Shown one piece after another: positions 1 through 11,254 of a stretch of DNA of 28,349 nt. Position 1 is the stretch's first letter. Each line of letters opens with the position of its first letter. The notes beneath the pieces are model-generated. The model searched no databases. It saw only the letters and a program-made list of their open reading frames with translations, and was not told where the DNA came from. A program made the translations under genes and the position numbers. The stretch lies in NCBI GenBank assembly GCA_000969725.1, contig JXSR01S011226.1; one strand, 5' to 3'. This DNA is from Ophiothrix spiculata. Lineage: Eukaryota; Echinodermata; Ophiuroidea; Amphilepidida; Ophiotrichidae.

Positions 1-981
1 AATTCTACAAATTTAAGGATACAAAATAATATGTGACTTCCCTAGCAGACCTATATTTACAATTCCACAGAGTCATTTGGTATCAAAATAAGAACGAGGT
101 CGATTACAAGCACACTGTCACACTTTCCTTCTGATGCAATCAAAACTGAGATACACTGCCGAGATAATCGCATGCCACACATTTTGTTAAACTTTCATTT
201 ATCAAGGAAATTAATGCATGAATAATGACTGAGACTCATGCTAGAATGTGCTTACTCTTCTGTCTCCTCTACAACAGGATTCAAAAGGTTCAATTTAACT
301 CAATTCAACTTCAATCAAGTCATCAAAATCATGACCTTTTTGTAAAAAACTTATCTTTCCCCCCTCCCCATCCTTTTTTTAATACAAGATGGTCGTCATG
401 TGGATTCAAGGAAGTCGTATATGCAAAACCTGCCATGTTTCATAAATTTGCCGGATCAAATTAAGCCTATTTGTAGATAACACTGATCATTTTCCAAAGA
501 AAACACATTCTAAAGGAATAAGGGCTGTCGTCGGGATTATTTATTTTTTTCATTTATTATGTCGACATAAGCCATCATAAGCACTGTAGCAGTTTAAGAT
601 ACTGCATGCGGAAAGAGACAATACATATCATAATGTAATATTGTTGGCTAAATATCGCCAGTTAATAAAAAGCAGGAGTTCTTAGTATGTATAATAATAG
701 AAAAAGTACTTGTTATTTTGCAATATTTGATTGACATCTTGCTAGTTATTTCCTTCTTATCTGTCCTTACTGAATTTTCTGAAGTTAATGCTTGTTTATA
801 TATTGGTTATTTCACAACAGGACTCAATTCTGTCAACATGTTGCGATATGCTCTCTGCCAACAAAAAATTTCCACATAAAATCTGTCAACGACAACCCTA
901 AAGAGAATGCACTTGTAAGTTCATCAAATGATTTTAAAAGCAAAAAATATATACAGCTTTACACCCTTCTAGTCTTCTTAA
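1..981. repeat. Segmental duplication, copy A (partner at 8252-9557)
   Basis: This stretch is repeated in direct orientation about 8.25 kb further on. Base 1 aligns with 8252, and the shared sequence ends at a common TTCTTAA (975-981 and 9551-9557). The first ~750 bases are nearly identical between copies; the last ~200 are clearly more diverged, including several CG-to-CA changes. The window starts inside the copy, so its true left edge is not visible. A 79-codon reading frame at 225-464 lies here, but a 2-base indel near its end relative to copy B breaks the frame, so I do not treat it as a gene. Confidence 0.95.
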
Positions 982-1625
982 TGGACCATGCATGATGCAT
1001 TATCAAAACACTGATCTCCTCCCTATATGCAATTCATTTTTTACAACATTTGTTTGCCTTTCGGCGCAAGATTTACTTCCCATACTTCAGACTCGGCTTC
1101 AAACTATTGTTTTATCATGCCTGAGAATCTTTACTTTTGTTTTTGTCTATCTTTAAGAGCATTATTTTCTGACATTCTTGAAAATGTAATTGATGATTTT
1201 GAAAATATTATGAAAGATGTTAAGTTATACTTGCTACCTTATACATGTAGGAACACTCAAGGCTGCCTTTACGATGATGGATTTCCTACTTATTTTTTTA
1301 AAGTTCCCTGAAACAATATCTTTATATCAATCTACTTTAGAATAAAATCTATAATTATGATTATTCCATCTTCTTTATAAAGTCAAGCACTGATAAAAGT
1401 TGTGCTAAAATGATTGGTATTTGGATGACGATTACATTTTCTGATTTTATTTCATATGTTTTGAATAAGATCTATCTTAATACTTATATAATTGAAATTG
1501 CCATAGTTAGGAATCAAACAGTATGAAGAAATCTTCTTAACGCTTTTGAAAAATGTAATTTTAATGGAGGCAACTGTTAACAACGCATATATTCTAAATC
1601 ATTATTTTTCCCTTGTAAAGTCAGC
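982..1625. other. AT-rich sequence, nothing recognised
   Basis: No splice-flanked coding segment, terminal inverted repeat or tandem repeat was found by reading both strands. The 94-codon frame at 1027-1311 has no recognisable content. Confidence 0.5.
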
Positions 1626-2119
1626 TTAGCAACAAATTGCACCAAGCTTTTGTGACTTCAATTTAAAATTCAATTTTGTTATTTCTTTGTACATGTTAAA
1701 CAAGAAAGAGAAAACTAAATTTTCAATGTGTGCCGTAGATGTTTTGACCATCAATAGTGACAATATTGTTTCGTCAAGTGAGATGTTCTTAGAGATGTCA
1801 TTTGTTCCTGCGTGGATGATAATGTCACAGATATTTGTCAGATCATTCCGGGTATCTTATTCTTTAAAGATGTCAGAAACCGTGGCACTACTAACCTTCT
1901 CGGTTTAGCCATTTTTGTTGTGCAACGTTTGTCTATGTCTAAATGTCTATGTTTCCAACCATTTTCTTCACAAATTTTTACTAAAGAGAAACAATTACAT
2001 ACGGCAATACTAGGGTGCTGTAGTAAAAATGAAGGGAAACATATCGTTGCCTGGGTCTCATTTTTTCTGTACCACAGGGCGCAAAAAGTCGGGAACCATA
2101 GGGAAAAAATTGCCTGGCA
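1626..2119 (-). pseudogene. Decayed retroelement fragment with SGNH-esterase-like motif
   Basis: Read on the minus strand, 1626-1856 is open for 77 codons and contains CDIIIHAGTNDISKN. HxGTND is conserved block III of the SGNH/GDSL hydrolase fold, and this flavour is common in ORF1-like or accessory proteins of invertebrate non-LTR retrotransposons. Upstream in the same frame lies KVSSATVSDIFKE, ended by an in-frame TAA (1857-1859). A one-base slip further upstream at about 1905 joins it to a longer frame that reaches 2119 and contains KICEENGWKHRHL. The stop and the frameshift mark it as dead. The GDS block I and the reverse transcriptase are absent, so it is a small fragment. The motif is seen directly; assignment to a retroelement is inference, and a decayed host gene is possible but less likely. 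Confidence 0.55.
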
Positions 2120-3218
2120 CTCGCTTAAGAAAAAGCTTGTTTGAAAGATAATTTTTCATCTTAAATTTCCCAAATCTAAGAAGAATGATAACAATATTGG
2201 TGTATGACAGTATCTTCAAAATATGCTTTCCAACAGTAGACCTTCCATTTTGGGTCCTTTGGATAAGTCATGTTGCTTTATAAATGCACACTTGTCTTGA
2301 TTGTTAAGTGTCACATACAAAAAAAATATAATTATGTTCAGTATTTTATGTTGAAATTCTAATATTTAAACAAAATCGACAATTTCAGGAAAAGCAAAAC
2401 AATTCAAGTTTGGTCATTTACAGGGAGCATTTCTGGATAATAGCACACTTATGAAAAAACAGATAACAAAGAAATGAAATATGTGCACTTGAATACATCT
2501 AATACTATCAAATGTTATCTTTCTCTCTTATATAAAGTAATGAGTGTAAATGCTTCCTGCTTTGGGCATACAAGACCTAGTTCCCTAACAACCATCTGGT
2601 TACCCCAGATTTAATGCATGATTCAGGGTTACTGGATTCTCAAGAGAACAAGATTCCTGCATTATGTGCAGGCCACATCCTTTCCAACATAATACCATGC
2701 TTGGAAAATGGGGAATAGTATAGCAGCTCTTACTTGCCCTAATGAAGTTGAGTCTTCACCTTTCTTCTAAAAATGTTAATCAACATTGCTCTCAAAGACC
2801 TTATAGCTAAAGCTTATAAAATGTAAATTAATGCACTTTTCCTCTAGATTAACCCAGATTTTAATACATAAATATTTTACATTTTAACTTCCAACTGAGA
2901 TGCAAGTTCTGCTTCTTTTATAACTAAAATAACTAAAATACAGAAGACTCATTGATTTCTCATGAAATATTCTCAAAAGCCAATTAAAGCTTTCAAAAAT
3001 TTATAAAACCAACTGAGGATAGGAGATTACCCCAAATTTCCCATAAGACTAAAAAATATATTTTATGTTAAAAATTTACTGAAGCTATATAGTACAATCC
3101 AATATAGTTACTGCATTTCTAAGAAACATTTGACTATCAACATTGAGTTTTTTTGAAATGTAAGACAGATACTGAAAGTCAATTGTTGCCTATCATACTT
3201 CCGAGTTTTTCTACCCTT
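2120..3218. other. AT-rich sequence, nothing recognised
   Basis: No reliable coding, inverted-repeat or tandem structure was found. A possible 33-nt minus-strand microexon (2734-2766) is noted under rejected items. Confidence 0.5.
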
Positions 3219-3221
3219 TTA

Positions 3222-3492
3222 AGCTGAATTCAGACTCGACGCAAATGCAAACGCACGACGCACCGAGCATGTGCAGTAACAGATTTGATGAGTTCCGATC
3301 AATCGATACCAAAACGCAACACCACTTGCGTCACCGCAAACCGAGTTGAGCAAAGCTCAACTTTCCATTGCGTTTTCATGTGATCGGCTGCCGCAGTCCG
3401 TTTGCGTTTTGAGTGTGAATTGATTTGCGGTGCCGTTTGCGGTGAAAATTATCGAAAACGCAACGCATTGCGTTTTGAGTATGAATTCAGCT
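3222..3492. mobile_element. 271-bp MITE, PIF/Harbinger-like (TTA target duplication)
   Basis: Terminal inverted repeats begin AGCTGAATTCAGACTC on the left and AGCTGAATTCATACTC on the complement of the right end. They are flanked by TTA on both sides (3219-3221 and 3493-3495). A 3-bp TTA/TAA duplication is typical of the PIF/Harbinger superfamily. The interior is richer in GC than its surroundings and carries several AACGCAA/TTGCGTT motifs in both orientations plus a small hairpin, GTTGAGC-aaa-GCTCAAC. No transposase frame is present, so it would depend on a transposase supplied elsewhere. Confidence 0.8.
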
Positions 3493-3495
3493 TTA

Positions 3496-4789
3496 TACCC
3501 TAAAAAATCCTGACTTGGAGGGTTGAATTAGGTCTTTAAAAATTGATGTATTGCCCTTTTCCGACGGACCCTAAATTTTGCAAAAATCAGGTCTGGATTA
3601 TTGTTATGTTGTCATATGACTTTAACATGCATTGTTTTTAGAGATTTTAAAGGTCTAAAATCTTCTTCAGTCTACTCCCAACTTTCCTGTACATACACTA
3701 ATTATAAACTCTTTCACTCCACAAGTTCAGCTCAGTACAATTCTACAAAACCCATAACTCAAGGGTGAATTGTGGCACTCCTTCAAATTTCCTTGTTGCC
3801 CTTCTATCACTAAAACATTTTTGAAATCATTATTAAATTTGATGGTGAAACAGTAGGAAACAATAAGGGAAAACCATATTTTTTGTCCAGTCATGTGAAG
3901 CAGACTGGTATCAAAGCACTGAAGACTAAGGTGATTTTTTAACAACCCTCCCCTCTGGTAAATCATTTATATCTGCTGAAGATAACTGACCTTTGTACAA
4001 AAATATAAATATACAGAGAGGAGGTTTCAGAATTCAATTACTTCACACATCTACTGAAGATAGGCAATTTATTACGGTATTACAACAAGGTGGTTATGTA
4101 CAAGGTTAGGAATCACGATTTCAGGTTTTTGAAACAACTTCCTATTTCTATTCTGTTGGGCGCACTGATGTCACAGACTAGAATCCTGTCTTCTGATTGG
4201 TCAACTGAGGCTATTTCAAGTTACTCCCTGGCATGAAACACTGCATTGGAGGTGAATGACTCAAAGTCTACAAAATTTGTCTTTTCAGCTAAATCAATTT
4301 TTGAATCAACCCCTTCTTTGATATATTGTGCATAAATGTGACTTTCAACTTTATTGGAAGAAAAAATTAATCAGAGCAGAAACATAAAATATGTTGGAAA
4401 TATTGGTTCACTCCATAGACATCGCATAGTAAGTTTCACACCAGTAACAATGAATGAGTACGCCAAATTCAACAACGTTACTGCATCCGACAGAATAGGA
4501 GTAAATATTCAACTTGAAGTATTCAAGAACAATTCTATAAATTCACTTTATTTGAAACTATCAAAATAAATGAAATAGAGCATAAAATGCACTAACAAAA
4601 TGTCTCAAAATATTGGCCTTTTTTTTCATCTACTGTTGATAACTGATAATTTTTGTATATCTTAACTACAACAAACATGGCTATCATGCTGTATAAAGAG
4701 CTATCTCTTTAACTCAACTTGTGAATATTTTATAAGCTTATCCTGCCCAGACAATCGGAGGCTTAGTGCTGCCTCACAGAATGCATGCA
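3496..4789. other. AT-rich sequence, nothing recognised
   Basis: Reading frames at 3727-3966 (minus) and 4354-4569 (plus) show no recognisable composition, splice context or conservation. No inverted-repeat element was found. Confidence 0.5.
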
Positions 4790-5124
4790 ATATCACTGCC
4801 ATTTTCAGTTCACATCATTTCTCTTTTCCATCAATTTGCCTATTTCTTTTAAATCAATATGTAAAAGGGAGAAAATCAGAAAGGACTTCTATTCCATGCA
4901 TGCTTGAATTAAACTGATAGGAATTTAAGAATTCTGTTTTTAGAAAAAATTCACTACCATTTTCAGCTCACATCATATCTCTTTTCCATCAATTTGCTTA
5001 TTTCTTTTAAATCAATATGAAAAAGTATAGACCGAGAAAATGGAGAAAATCAGAGAGTACTACTATTAGATGCATGCTTGAATTAAACTGATAGGAATTT
5101 AAAAATTCTCTTTTTAGAAATATT
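4790..5124. repeat. 158-bp direct tandem duplication
   Basis: Two adjacent imperfect copies, about 4790-4947 and 4948-5124, are offset by 158 bp at their start. Both contain CTCTTTTCCATCAATTTGC and GCATGCTTGAATTAAACTGA. The second has a short insertion after the ATCAATATG motif. It sits directly before the three larger tandem units, suggesting a locally unstable region. Confidence 0.9.
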
Positions 5125-5190
5125 TTATTGACTTCATAATGTTTGAGATGACAGATAGAGAAAGACAATTTAAATATCCTCTCACGTTTT

Positions 5191-6063
5191 GAATTTGAAA
5201 TTGATTATTCCCAACAGACTAAGCAAATTTACCAAACCTCAAACATCTTTGACATTTCAGTCGGTTTATTTGGTAGTATTTACATCCTGTTGTTTAAATA
5301 AATAGAAATATTGAGATAAATTAACACAGGTGAAATGATAATAATTTCTTTTGTTTTTATATTTGACAACTTGAAAGCATCAAATTTAAACAAGTTTTTA
5401 AATTTTCCTAAAAAGCCTTTATATTTGTCATCCCAACAAGAATTTGCATTAAAACAAATTGAAAATTTTCCTGCAGTTCGAGCAGAATCTTCATCGCATC
5501 ATATGAATAATTGATGCCTAGACGGTTTTTATCTCTCTCAAAAAAAATCTTGCTTTTAACACTTTCCTCGCATTATACAGCTAACAAGCACGTGCTACTT
5601 CTAGATACGTAGAGCAGCAGTATCATCAGCTACTTGTGTGCCTTGAGATGCAACCTGCGCTATCGGAGAATAATTAATAGCGTGTAATCCTAAACCATGG
5701 TTAAAATGTGCTGGGATGCAAAACTGAATCGCTCACTGCCTCCTTCATGTACAGTTGAGTTGCATCAAAATGAACACGATGGATTTATAGACAGACTGGG
5801 AATTAACTCTCTTCGTTTTTCCCATCAATCAATATGCCATTGAAGGGTTTTCTTTCTCTTTTTCTCCACTGTTTTTAAAAAATTTCCAAGTTTGCACTTA
5901 TCTCCTGACAAATCTAATATTACTCACCAACAGAGTGACATTGAAATACCATTTGTTCTACCAAAGTATTCTAGCCAGAATACTTTGGTTCTACTGAATA
6001 ATTTTTTATTCGTCTCACTTGCTGTTTCTTGTTTCTGTTCAAAATTTAAAAAAAAGTTCACCT
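5191..6063. repeat. ~0.8-kb tandem unit 1 of 3
   Basis: The unit starts at GAATTTGAAATTGATTATTC, which recurs at 6064 and 7081. It shares long near-identical stretches with units 2 and 3, including AGCACGTGCTACTTC and a ~180-bp block from about 5630 to 5815. A 48-codon frame (5697-5843) starts at an ATG that is GTG in the other two units, so coding is unlikely. This unit holds ~77 bp near its end that unit 2 lacks, including the hairpin at 5960-5989. Confidence 0.9.
5960..5989. other. Perfect 13-bp-arm hairpin
   Basis: ACCAAAGTATTCT, a 4-base loop AGCC, and its exact complement. It is bracketed by the direct repeat TTCTAC. It occurs only in unit 1; unit 3 has a simple TTCTACTGG at the matching place. 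It may be an insertion or a template-switch product. No function is claimed. Confidence 0.85.
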
Positions 6064-7080
6064 GAATTTGAAACTGATTATTCCCAAAACATTTAGCAAA
6101 TTTATCAAACCTCAAACATCTTTGACATTTCAATCAGTATTTTTTGTAGTATTTATATACATCCTGTTGTTTAAATAAATAGAAATCTTGAGCCAAATCA
6201 ACGCAGGTGAAATGATAATAATTTCTTTTGTTTTTATACTTGACAACGTGAAAGCATCAAATTCAAACAAGTTTTTAAATTTCCTAAAAAGCCTTTATAT
6301 TTGTCATCTCAACAAGAATTTGCATTAAAACAAATTAAACATTTTCCAGCAGTTCAAGCAGAATCTTCATCGCATCATATGAATAATTGATGCCTAACCG
6401 GTTTTCATCTCTTGCCAAAAAAATCTTGCTTTTCACACTTTCATTGCATTATACAGCAAGCAAGCACGTGCTACTTCTGGATACGTAGAGCAGCAGAAGA
6501 GAAGATATCGTGAGTATCCCATCATGCATTGCGTCCTATAGGAAATTTTGTACAGAAAGTCATGTGAGTAGTTAGTGTTGAAACATACCCAAAATGCAAG
6601 ATTACAAGAATTAAATTTGATTTAGGGTCATTTCGTCACTAACTACTCACATGACTTCCTATACAAATAATCCCATAAGATGCAATGCATGATGGGATAC
6701 ACACAATATCTTCTCTTGAGCAGCAGTATCATCAGCTACTTGTGTGTCTTGAGATGTAACCTGCGCTATCGCAGAATAATTAATAGCGTGTAATCCTAAA
6801 CCGTGGTTAAAATGTGCTGGGATGCAAAATTGAATCGCTCACTGCCTCCTTCATGTACAGTTGAGTTGCATCAAAATGAACACGATGGATTTATAGACAG
6901 ACTGGGAATTAACTCTCTTCATTTTTCCCATCAATCAATTTCAATGCCATTAAAAGGTTTTCTTTCTCTTTTTCTCCACCATTTTTAAAATCTTTTTCAA
7001 GTTTGCACTTATCTCCTGACAAATCTAATATTGCTCACCAACAGACTGACATTGAAACACCAAAATAAAAAAGTTCACCT
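6064..7080. repeat. ~0.8-kb tandem unit 2 of 3, interrupted by a MITE
   Basis: Same order as unit 1. Without the 221-bp insert and its 9-bp target duplication it is just under 790 bp. The conserved block that continues after the insertion (from 6718) matches unit 1 from GAGCAGCAGTATCATC onward. It lacks the hairpin segment of unit 1. Confidence 0.9.
6497..6717. mobile_element. 221-bp MITE with ~80-bp inverted repeats and 9-bp target duplication
   Basis: The ends read AAGAGAAGATAT inward from both sides, and the inverted similarity extends about 80 bp through TATCCCATCATGCATTGC and GTCATGTGAGTAGTTAGTG. It is flanked by GAGCAGCAG on both sides (6488-6496 and 6718-6726). Units 1 and 3 have the site once, uninterrupted, which proves insertion. 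A 9-bp duplication fits Mutator-like elements, or Merlin, which makes 8-9 bp. It has no coding capacity. The arms could form a long RNA hairpin if transcribed. Confidence 0.92.
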
Positions 7081-7880
7081 GAATTTGAAACTGATTATTC
7101 CCAAAAGATTTAGCAAATTTATCAAACCTCAAACATCTTTGACATTTCAGTCAGTTTTTTGGTAGTATTTACATCCTGTTGTTTTAATAAATAGAAATCT
7201 TGAGACAAATCAACGCAGGTGGAATGATAATAATTTCTATTGTTTTTATACTTGACAATTTGAAACCATCAAATTCAAACATTTTCAAAACAAAACTCAA
7301 AACAAGCTTCTGAAAAGCCTTTCTATTTGTCATCTTGAAAGAATTGACATTAAAACAAATTTTAAATTTCCAGCAGTTCGAGCAGAATCTTCATCGCATC
7401 ATATGAATAATTGATGCCTAGACGGTTTTTATCTCCTGCAAAAAAAATCTTGCTTTTCACACTTTCATTGCATTATACAGCTAACAAACACGTGCTACTT
7501 CTCGATACGTAGAGCAGCAGTATCATCAGCTACTTGTATGTCTTAAGATGCAACCTGCGCTATCGCAGAATAATTAATAGCGTGTAATCCTAAACCGTGG
7601 TTAAAATGTGCTGGGATGCAAAATTGAATAGCTCACTGCCTCCTTCATGTACAGTTGAGTTGCATCAAAATGAACACGATGGATTTATAGACAGACTGGG
7701 AATTAACTCTATTAGTTTTTCCCATCAATCAATATGCCATTGAAAGGTTTTCTTTCTCTTTTTCTCCACCATTTAATTTTTTTTTTTTCAAGTTTGCACT
7801 TTATCTCCTGACAAATCTAATATTGTTCAAGAAAAGACTGACATTGAAATTCTAATTGTTCTACTGGAGATTTTTTTTAT
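7081..7880. repeat. ~0.8-kb tandem unit 3 of 3
   Basis: Same order as units 1 and 2, ending near TTGTTCTACTGG...CTCTCATTT. The palindrome AGCACGTGCT of units 1 and 2 is altered to AACACGTGCT here. The rightmost ~40 bp match unit 1 rather than unit 2, so unit 2 has lost that segment. Confidence 0.88.
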
Positions 7881-8251
7881 TCCTCTCATTTGATGGGCTT
7901 TATCTATCTTAACCCTACCAGATTTCTAACTTTTTCAGTTTCCAGTCCACCTTTCAAAGGGGGGACATATGTCTTCTCATGGATTTGAAACAGAGACCAT
8001 ATATCAAAAGTGATACAATTCAATCAAAAATTATTTGTTTGCCCATCACAGGGGAAATAAAATTTAAATTACATTTTTAATTTAGCAAATTTGAAGGCTA
8101 TTGAAATCAAATCCCTTAGAGGTGAAATGTCACACTTTACAGTATTCAGTAACAGAACTACTAGTCAAATCCAGTTGTTAGGTACCCGGTTAGGTAACAA
8201 TTTAAGCTAATCAGAACCAAAGTAAATTCTAAAAAGAAATACAAAATTGAC
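7881..8251. other. Spacer between tandem units and duplication copy B
   Basis: AT-rich, with CTTAACCCTACCAGATTTC and a G-run near 7960. No element ends or coding potential were recognised. Confidence 0.5.
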
Positions 8252-9557
8252 AATTCTACAAATATAAGGATACAAAATAATATGTGACTTCCTAAGCAGA
8301 CCTATATTTATAATTCCACAGAGTCATTTGGTATCAAAATAAGAACCAGGTCGATTACAAGCACACTGTCACACTTTCTTCTGATGCAATCAAAACTGAG
8401 ATACACTGCCGAGATAATCGCATGCCACACATTTTGTTAAACTTTCATTTATCCAGGAAATTAATGCATGAATAATGACTGAGACTCATGCTAGAATGTG
8501 CTTACTCTTCTGTCTCCTCTACAACAGGATTCAAAAGGTTCAATTTAACTCAATTCAACTTCAATCAAGTCATCAAAATCATGACCTTTTTGTAAAAAAC
8601 TTATCTTTCCCCCCTCCCCATCCTTTTTTTAATACAAGATGGTCGTCATGTGGATGCAAGGAAGTCGTATGCAAAACCTGCCATGTTTCATAAATTTGCC
8701 GGATCAAATTAAGCCTATTTGTAGATAACACTGATCATTTTCCAAAGAAAACACATTCACACATTTTGTTAAACTTTCATTTATCCAGGAAATTAATGCA
8801 TGAATAATGACTGAGACTCATGCTAGAATGTGCTTACTCTTCTGTCTCCTCTACAACAGGATTCAAAAGGTTCAATTTAACTCAATTCAACTTCAATCAA
8901 GTCATCAAAATCATGACCTTTTTGTAAAAAACTTATCTTTCCCCCCTCCCCATCCTTTTTTTAATACAAGATGGTCGTCATGTGGATGCAAGGAAGTCGT
9001 ATGCAAAACCTGCCATGTTTCATAAATTTGCCGGATCAAATTAAGCCTATTTGTAGATAACACTGATCATTTTCCAAAGAAAACACATTCTAAAGGAATA
9101 AGGGCTGTCATCGGGATTATTTTTTTCATTTATTATGTCGACATAAGCCATCATAAGCACTGTAGCAGTTTAAGATGCTGCATGCGGAAAGAGACAATAC
9201 ATATCATAATGTAATATTGTTGGCTAAATATCGCCAGTTAATAAAGAGCAGGAGTTCTTAATATGTATAATAATAGAAAAAGTACTTGTTATTTTGCAAT
9301 ATTTGATTGACATCTTGCTAGTTATTTCCTTTATTATCAGTCCTTTCTGACTTTTCTCAATGCTTGTTTACATATTGGTTATTTTGTGACGGGACTTAGT
9401 TCTGTCGACATGTTGCGATATGCTCTCTGCCGACAAACAATTTCAACATAAAATCTGTCGACGACAACCCTAAAGAGAATGTACTTGTAAGTTCATCAAA
9501 TGATTTTTAAAAGCAAAAAATATGTATACAGCTTTTGCACACTTCTAGTCTTCTTAA
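8252..9557. repeat. Segmental duplication, copy B (partner at 1-981)
   Basis: Direct copy of 1-981, lengthened by an internal 332-bp tandem duplication. Identity is very high up to about 9340 and lower afterward. Copy B keeps CG dinucleotides (GTCGACATG, GCCGACAA, GTCGACGAC) where copy A has CA. Both lie on the same strand, and the three tandem units are among the sequence between them. Confidence 0.95.
8426..9089. repeat. 332-bp perfect-looking tandem duplication within copy B
   Basis: Copies 8426-8757 and 8758-9089 are offset by exactly 332 bp and appear identical by eye. The source sequence has ACACATT at both edges of the unit, so the duplication probably arose through a 7-base microhomology. 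The absence of visible differences suggests it is very recent, or an assembly artefact. A 72-codon frame is duplicated with it (8475-8693 and 8807-9025) but is judged non-coding. Confidence 0.93.
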
Positions 9558-9624
9558 CCCTAACCGCGTAAAACCATACAAAACCATTCAAAGCCAAAGT
9601 CCAAATACGTCACCCATCAATCAT

Positions 9625-9775
9625 TACGCAATCACCCAAGTCTATATCTAAACACGGAATGGCTAGCCTGCCTGAGTTCCCCCCGTAGCACGAAGCCCAC
9701 ACTCTCGCCTCTGAAACCAGAGGTCGCGGGTTCCCGCCCCGGGCCCGGCGCGCGCGCTGCGCGCGATTTTTTTTT
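9625..9775 (+). repeat. tRNA-like SINE fragment with GC-rich tail
   Basis: CTCGCCTCTGAAACCAGAGG followed by TCGCGGGTTCCCGCC resembles an anticodon arm and a degenerate B box (GGTTCNANNCC) of a tRNA-derived SINE. A GC-rich stretch and then a T run follow. The A-box side is poorly preserved, so this is not a functional tRNA. Family not recognised. Confidence 0.4.
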
Positions 9776-10891
9776 GTAAAATTTTGTGGTCCAATGTCAC
9801 GATTTTGTAAGTACCACTTGAATGAAGTTCTATTGAGCATTGTCATTGATCTGCTCATTCAACCGTAACAATGTTTGCTACTAATTAATGTGCATGATCT
9901 CTTTTATCTGTGCTGAAAAAATTAACAAATTTGGTGCAAAAATAAGACAGATATGATATATTTTCCAAGGTGACCGATTTTTATTCCATTCAGAAACACC
10001 CCTACTTTGTGGCCAATGATCATGAAATTGGACCAGACAAAATCCACCCAAATATTTGATAAACATATCTTTTGTTTTACACTACCGATTGAAATGAAAC
10101 AAACAGAATTTTGAAAGTTCAAGTCATGGGCTATAAAATGCAACAATTACATACTTTCTTGCTATCCGTTAAACCCAAGAAAATTACATGCACAGATTGT
10201 AAGGGTTTTTTTCTGGGATATTATCTGACAGTTAGCATTTGAAGTATCATTATATGTGGTCAGATATTGGATAATGACTTAAAACACATCTATTAAATCA
10301 TCTTAAAATTGCCAAAATTTAGTTCTGGAGTAGAACATATTAACCATGATTCCAAAATTCATATTTTTTTCTGCATTTTTAGTTTGGAAAGCTTACATTC
10401 AAAAGATTTTAATTTGGAAATTAAACAAGCCTCAAAATGCAAGAAAACGTGACAGAAATCCTAAAAATACAAGAAGATCTAATGGAAAACTTCAGATTTA
10501 GAAACCATATTTCATGTCAAATTTGCATTTTGCAACCTCTGATTATGAAACAGTGAAACATGACTGGTACATCAATGCTTCAATTAAGGCAGGATTTACC
10601 TTCCAAGTTTCAAGCAAACAGTAATATTCATTTTAAGACTCTTGAGTGGCATGTTTACTTGCAATAACTTTTGGAAAGTGAATGATATAAAATAGAAAAT
10701 CATTCAAATGTTAGAAATCATCCATTCCATACTCAATTTTCAAACTCCCACTCACAAATAACAAGAAAAACACATGTATTCATTACTTATGTCAATATCA
10801 CCACTAACATCAAAAAAAAAAAAAGAAAAAAAAGAATCCTCCACATCATCTCCACGATGTGTGTACTTAAAGATCTTTCTCTTATCACTTT
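9776..10891. other. AT-rich sequence, nothing recognised
   Basis: Contains an A-rich simple stretch around 10812-10836. Several short minus-strand frames (9881-10146, 10752-10943) show no supportable homology. Confidence 0.5.
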
Positions 10892-11254
10892 TCAGATGGT
10901 ACCATACATCATCGCAAATCTCCAATTCATGCTCCAACATCAAAACAACACCATCAATTCACATCTCAAATATTATCTCTGTCTCAATTTTCTCCCAGCA
11001 CATTTTGTTTTCTTGTTTCCTGTTTTCACAAATTTGACAAAAAGACAAAACTAAGCAGAGAGTAACCTTATCTACATGTAGCGTGATGCTTGCACCATCC
11101 ATATTGTATACCTGTGAAATCCCTAGGGGGAGATAGCAACATACTCGCTGTATTTCTTGAATTACATGGTGTTTTTTTTGTCCTGATATATATTCAAACA
11201 TAGCAATTCAGATAAAGTAAATGACCAAAAAATGTTGAGATGTTTGGATCAGCA

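Noticed and set aside
225-464. 79-codon frame, repeated as 72 codons at 8475-8693 and 8807-9025
   Set aside because: Repetition comes from DNA duplication. A 2-base indel changes the end of the frame between copies, and no domain is recognisable.
792-995. Candidate exon ending at GTAAGTTC in duplication copy A
   Set aside because: Copy B has a stop in the same frame and lacks the acceptor AG.
2734-2766. 33-nt minus-strand microexon candidate with a GTAAGAG donor
   Set aside because: Too short to distinguish from chance and without neighbours or homology.
10890-11118. Possible minus-strand exons (VYNMDGAS... and HELEICDD...) in block A, repeated in block B
   Set aside because: Splice donors are poor and the supposed intron is as well conserved between blocks as the supposed exons. 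The 3-base in-frame difference near 12322 is suggestive but not enough.
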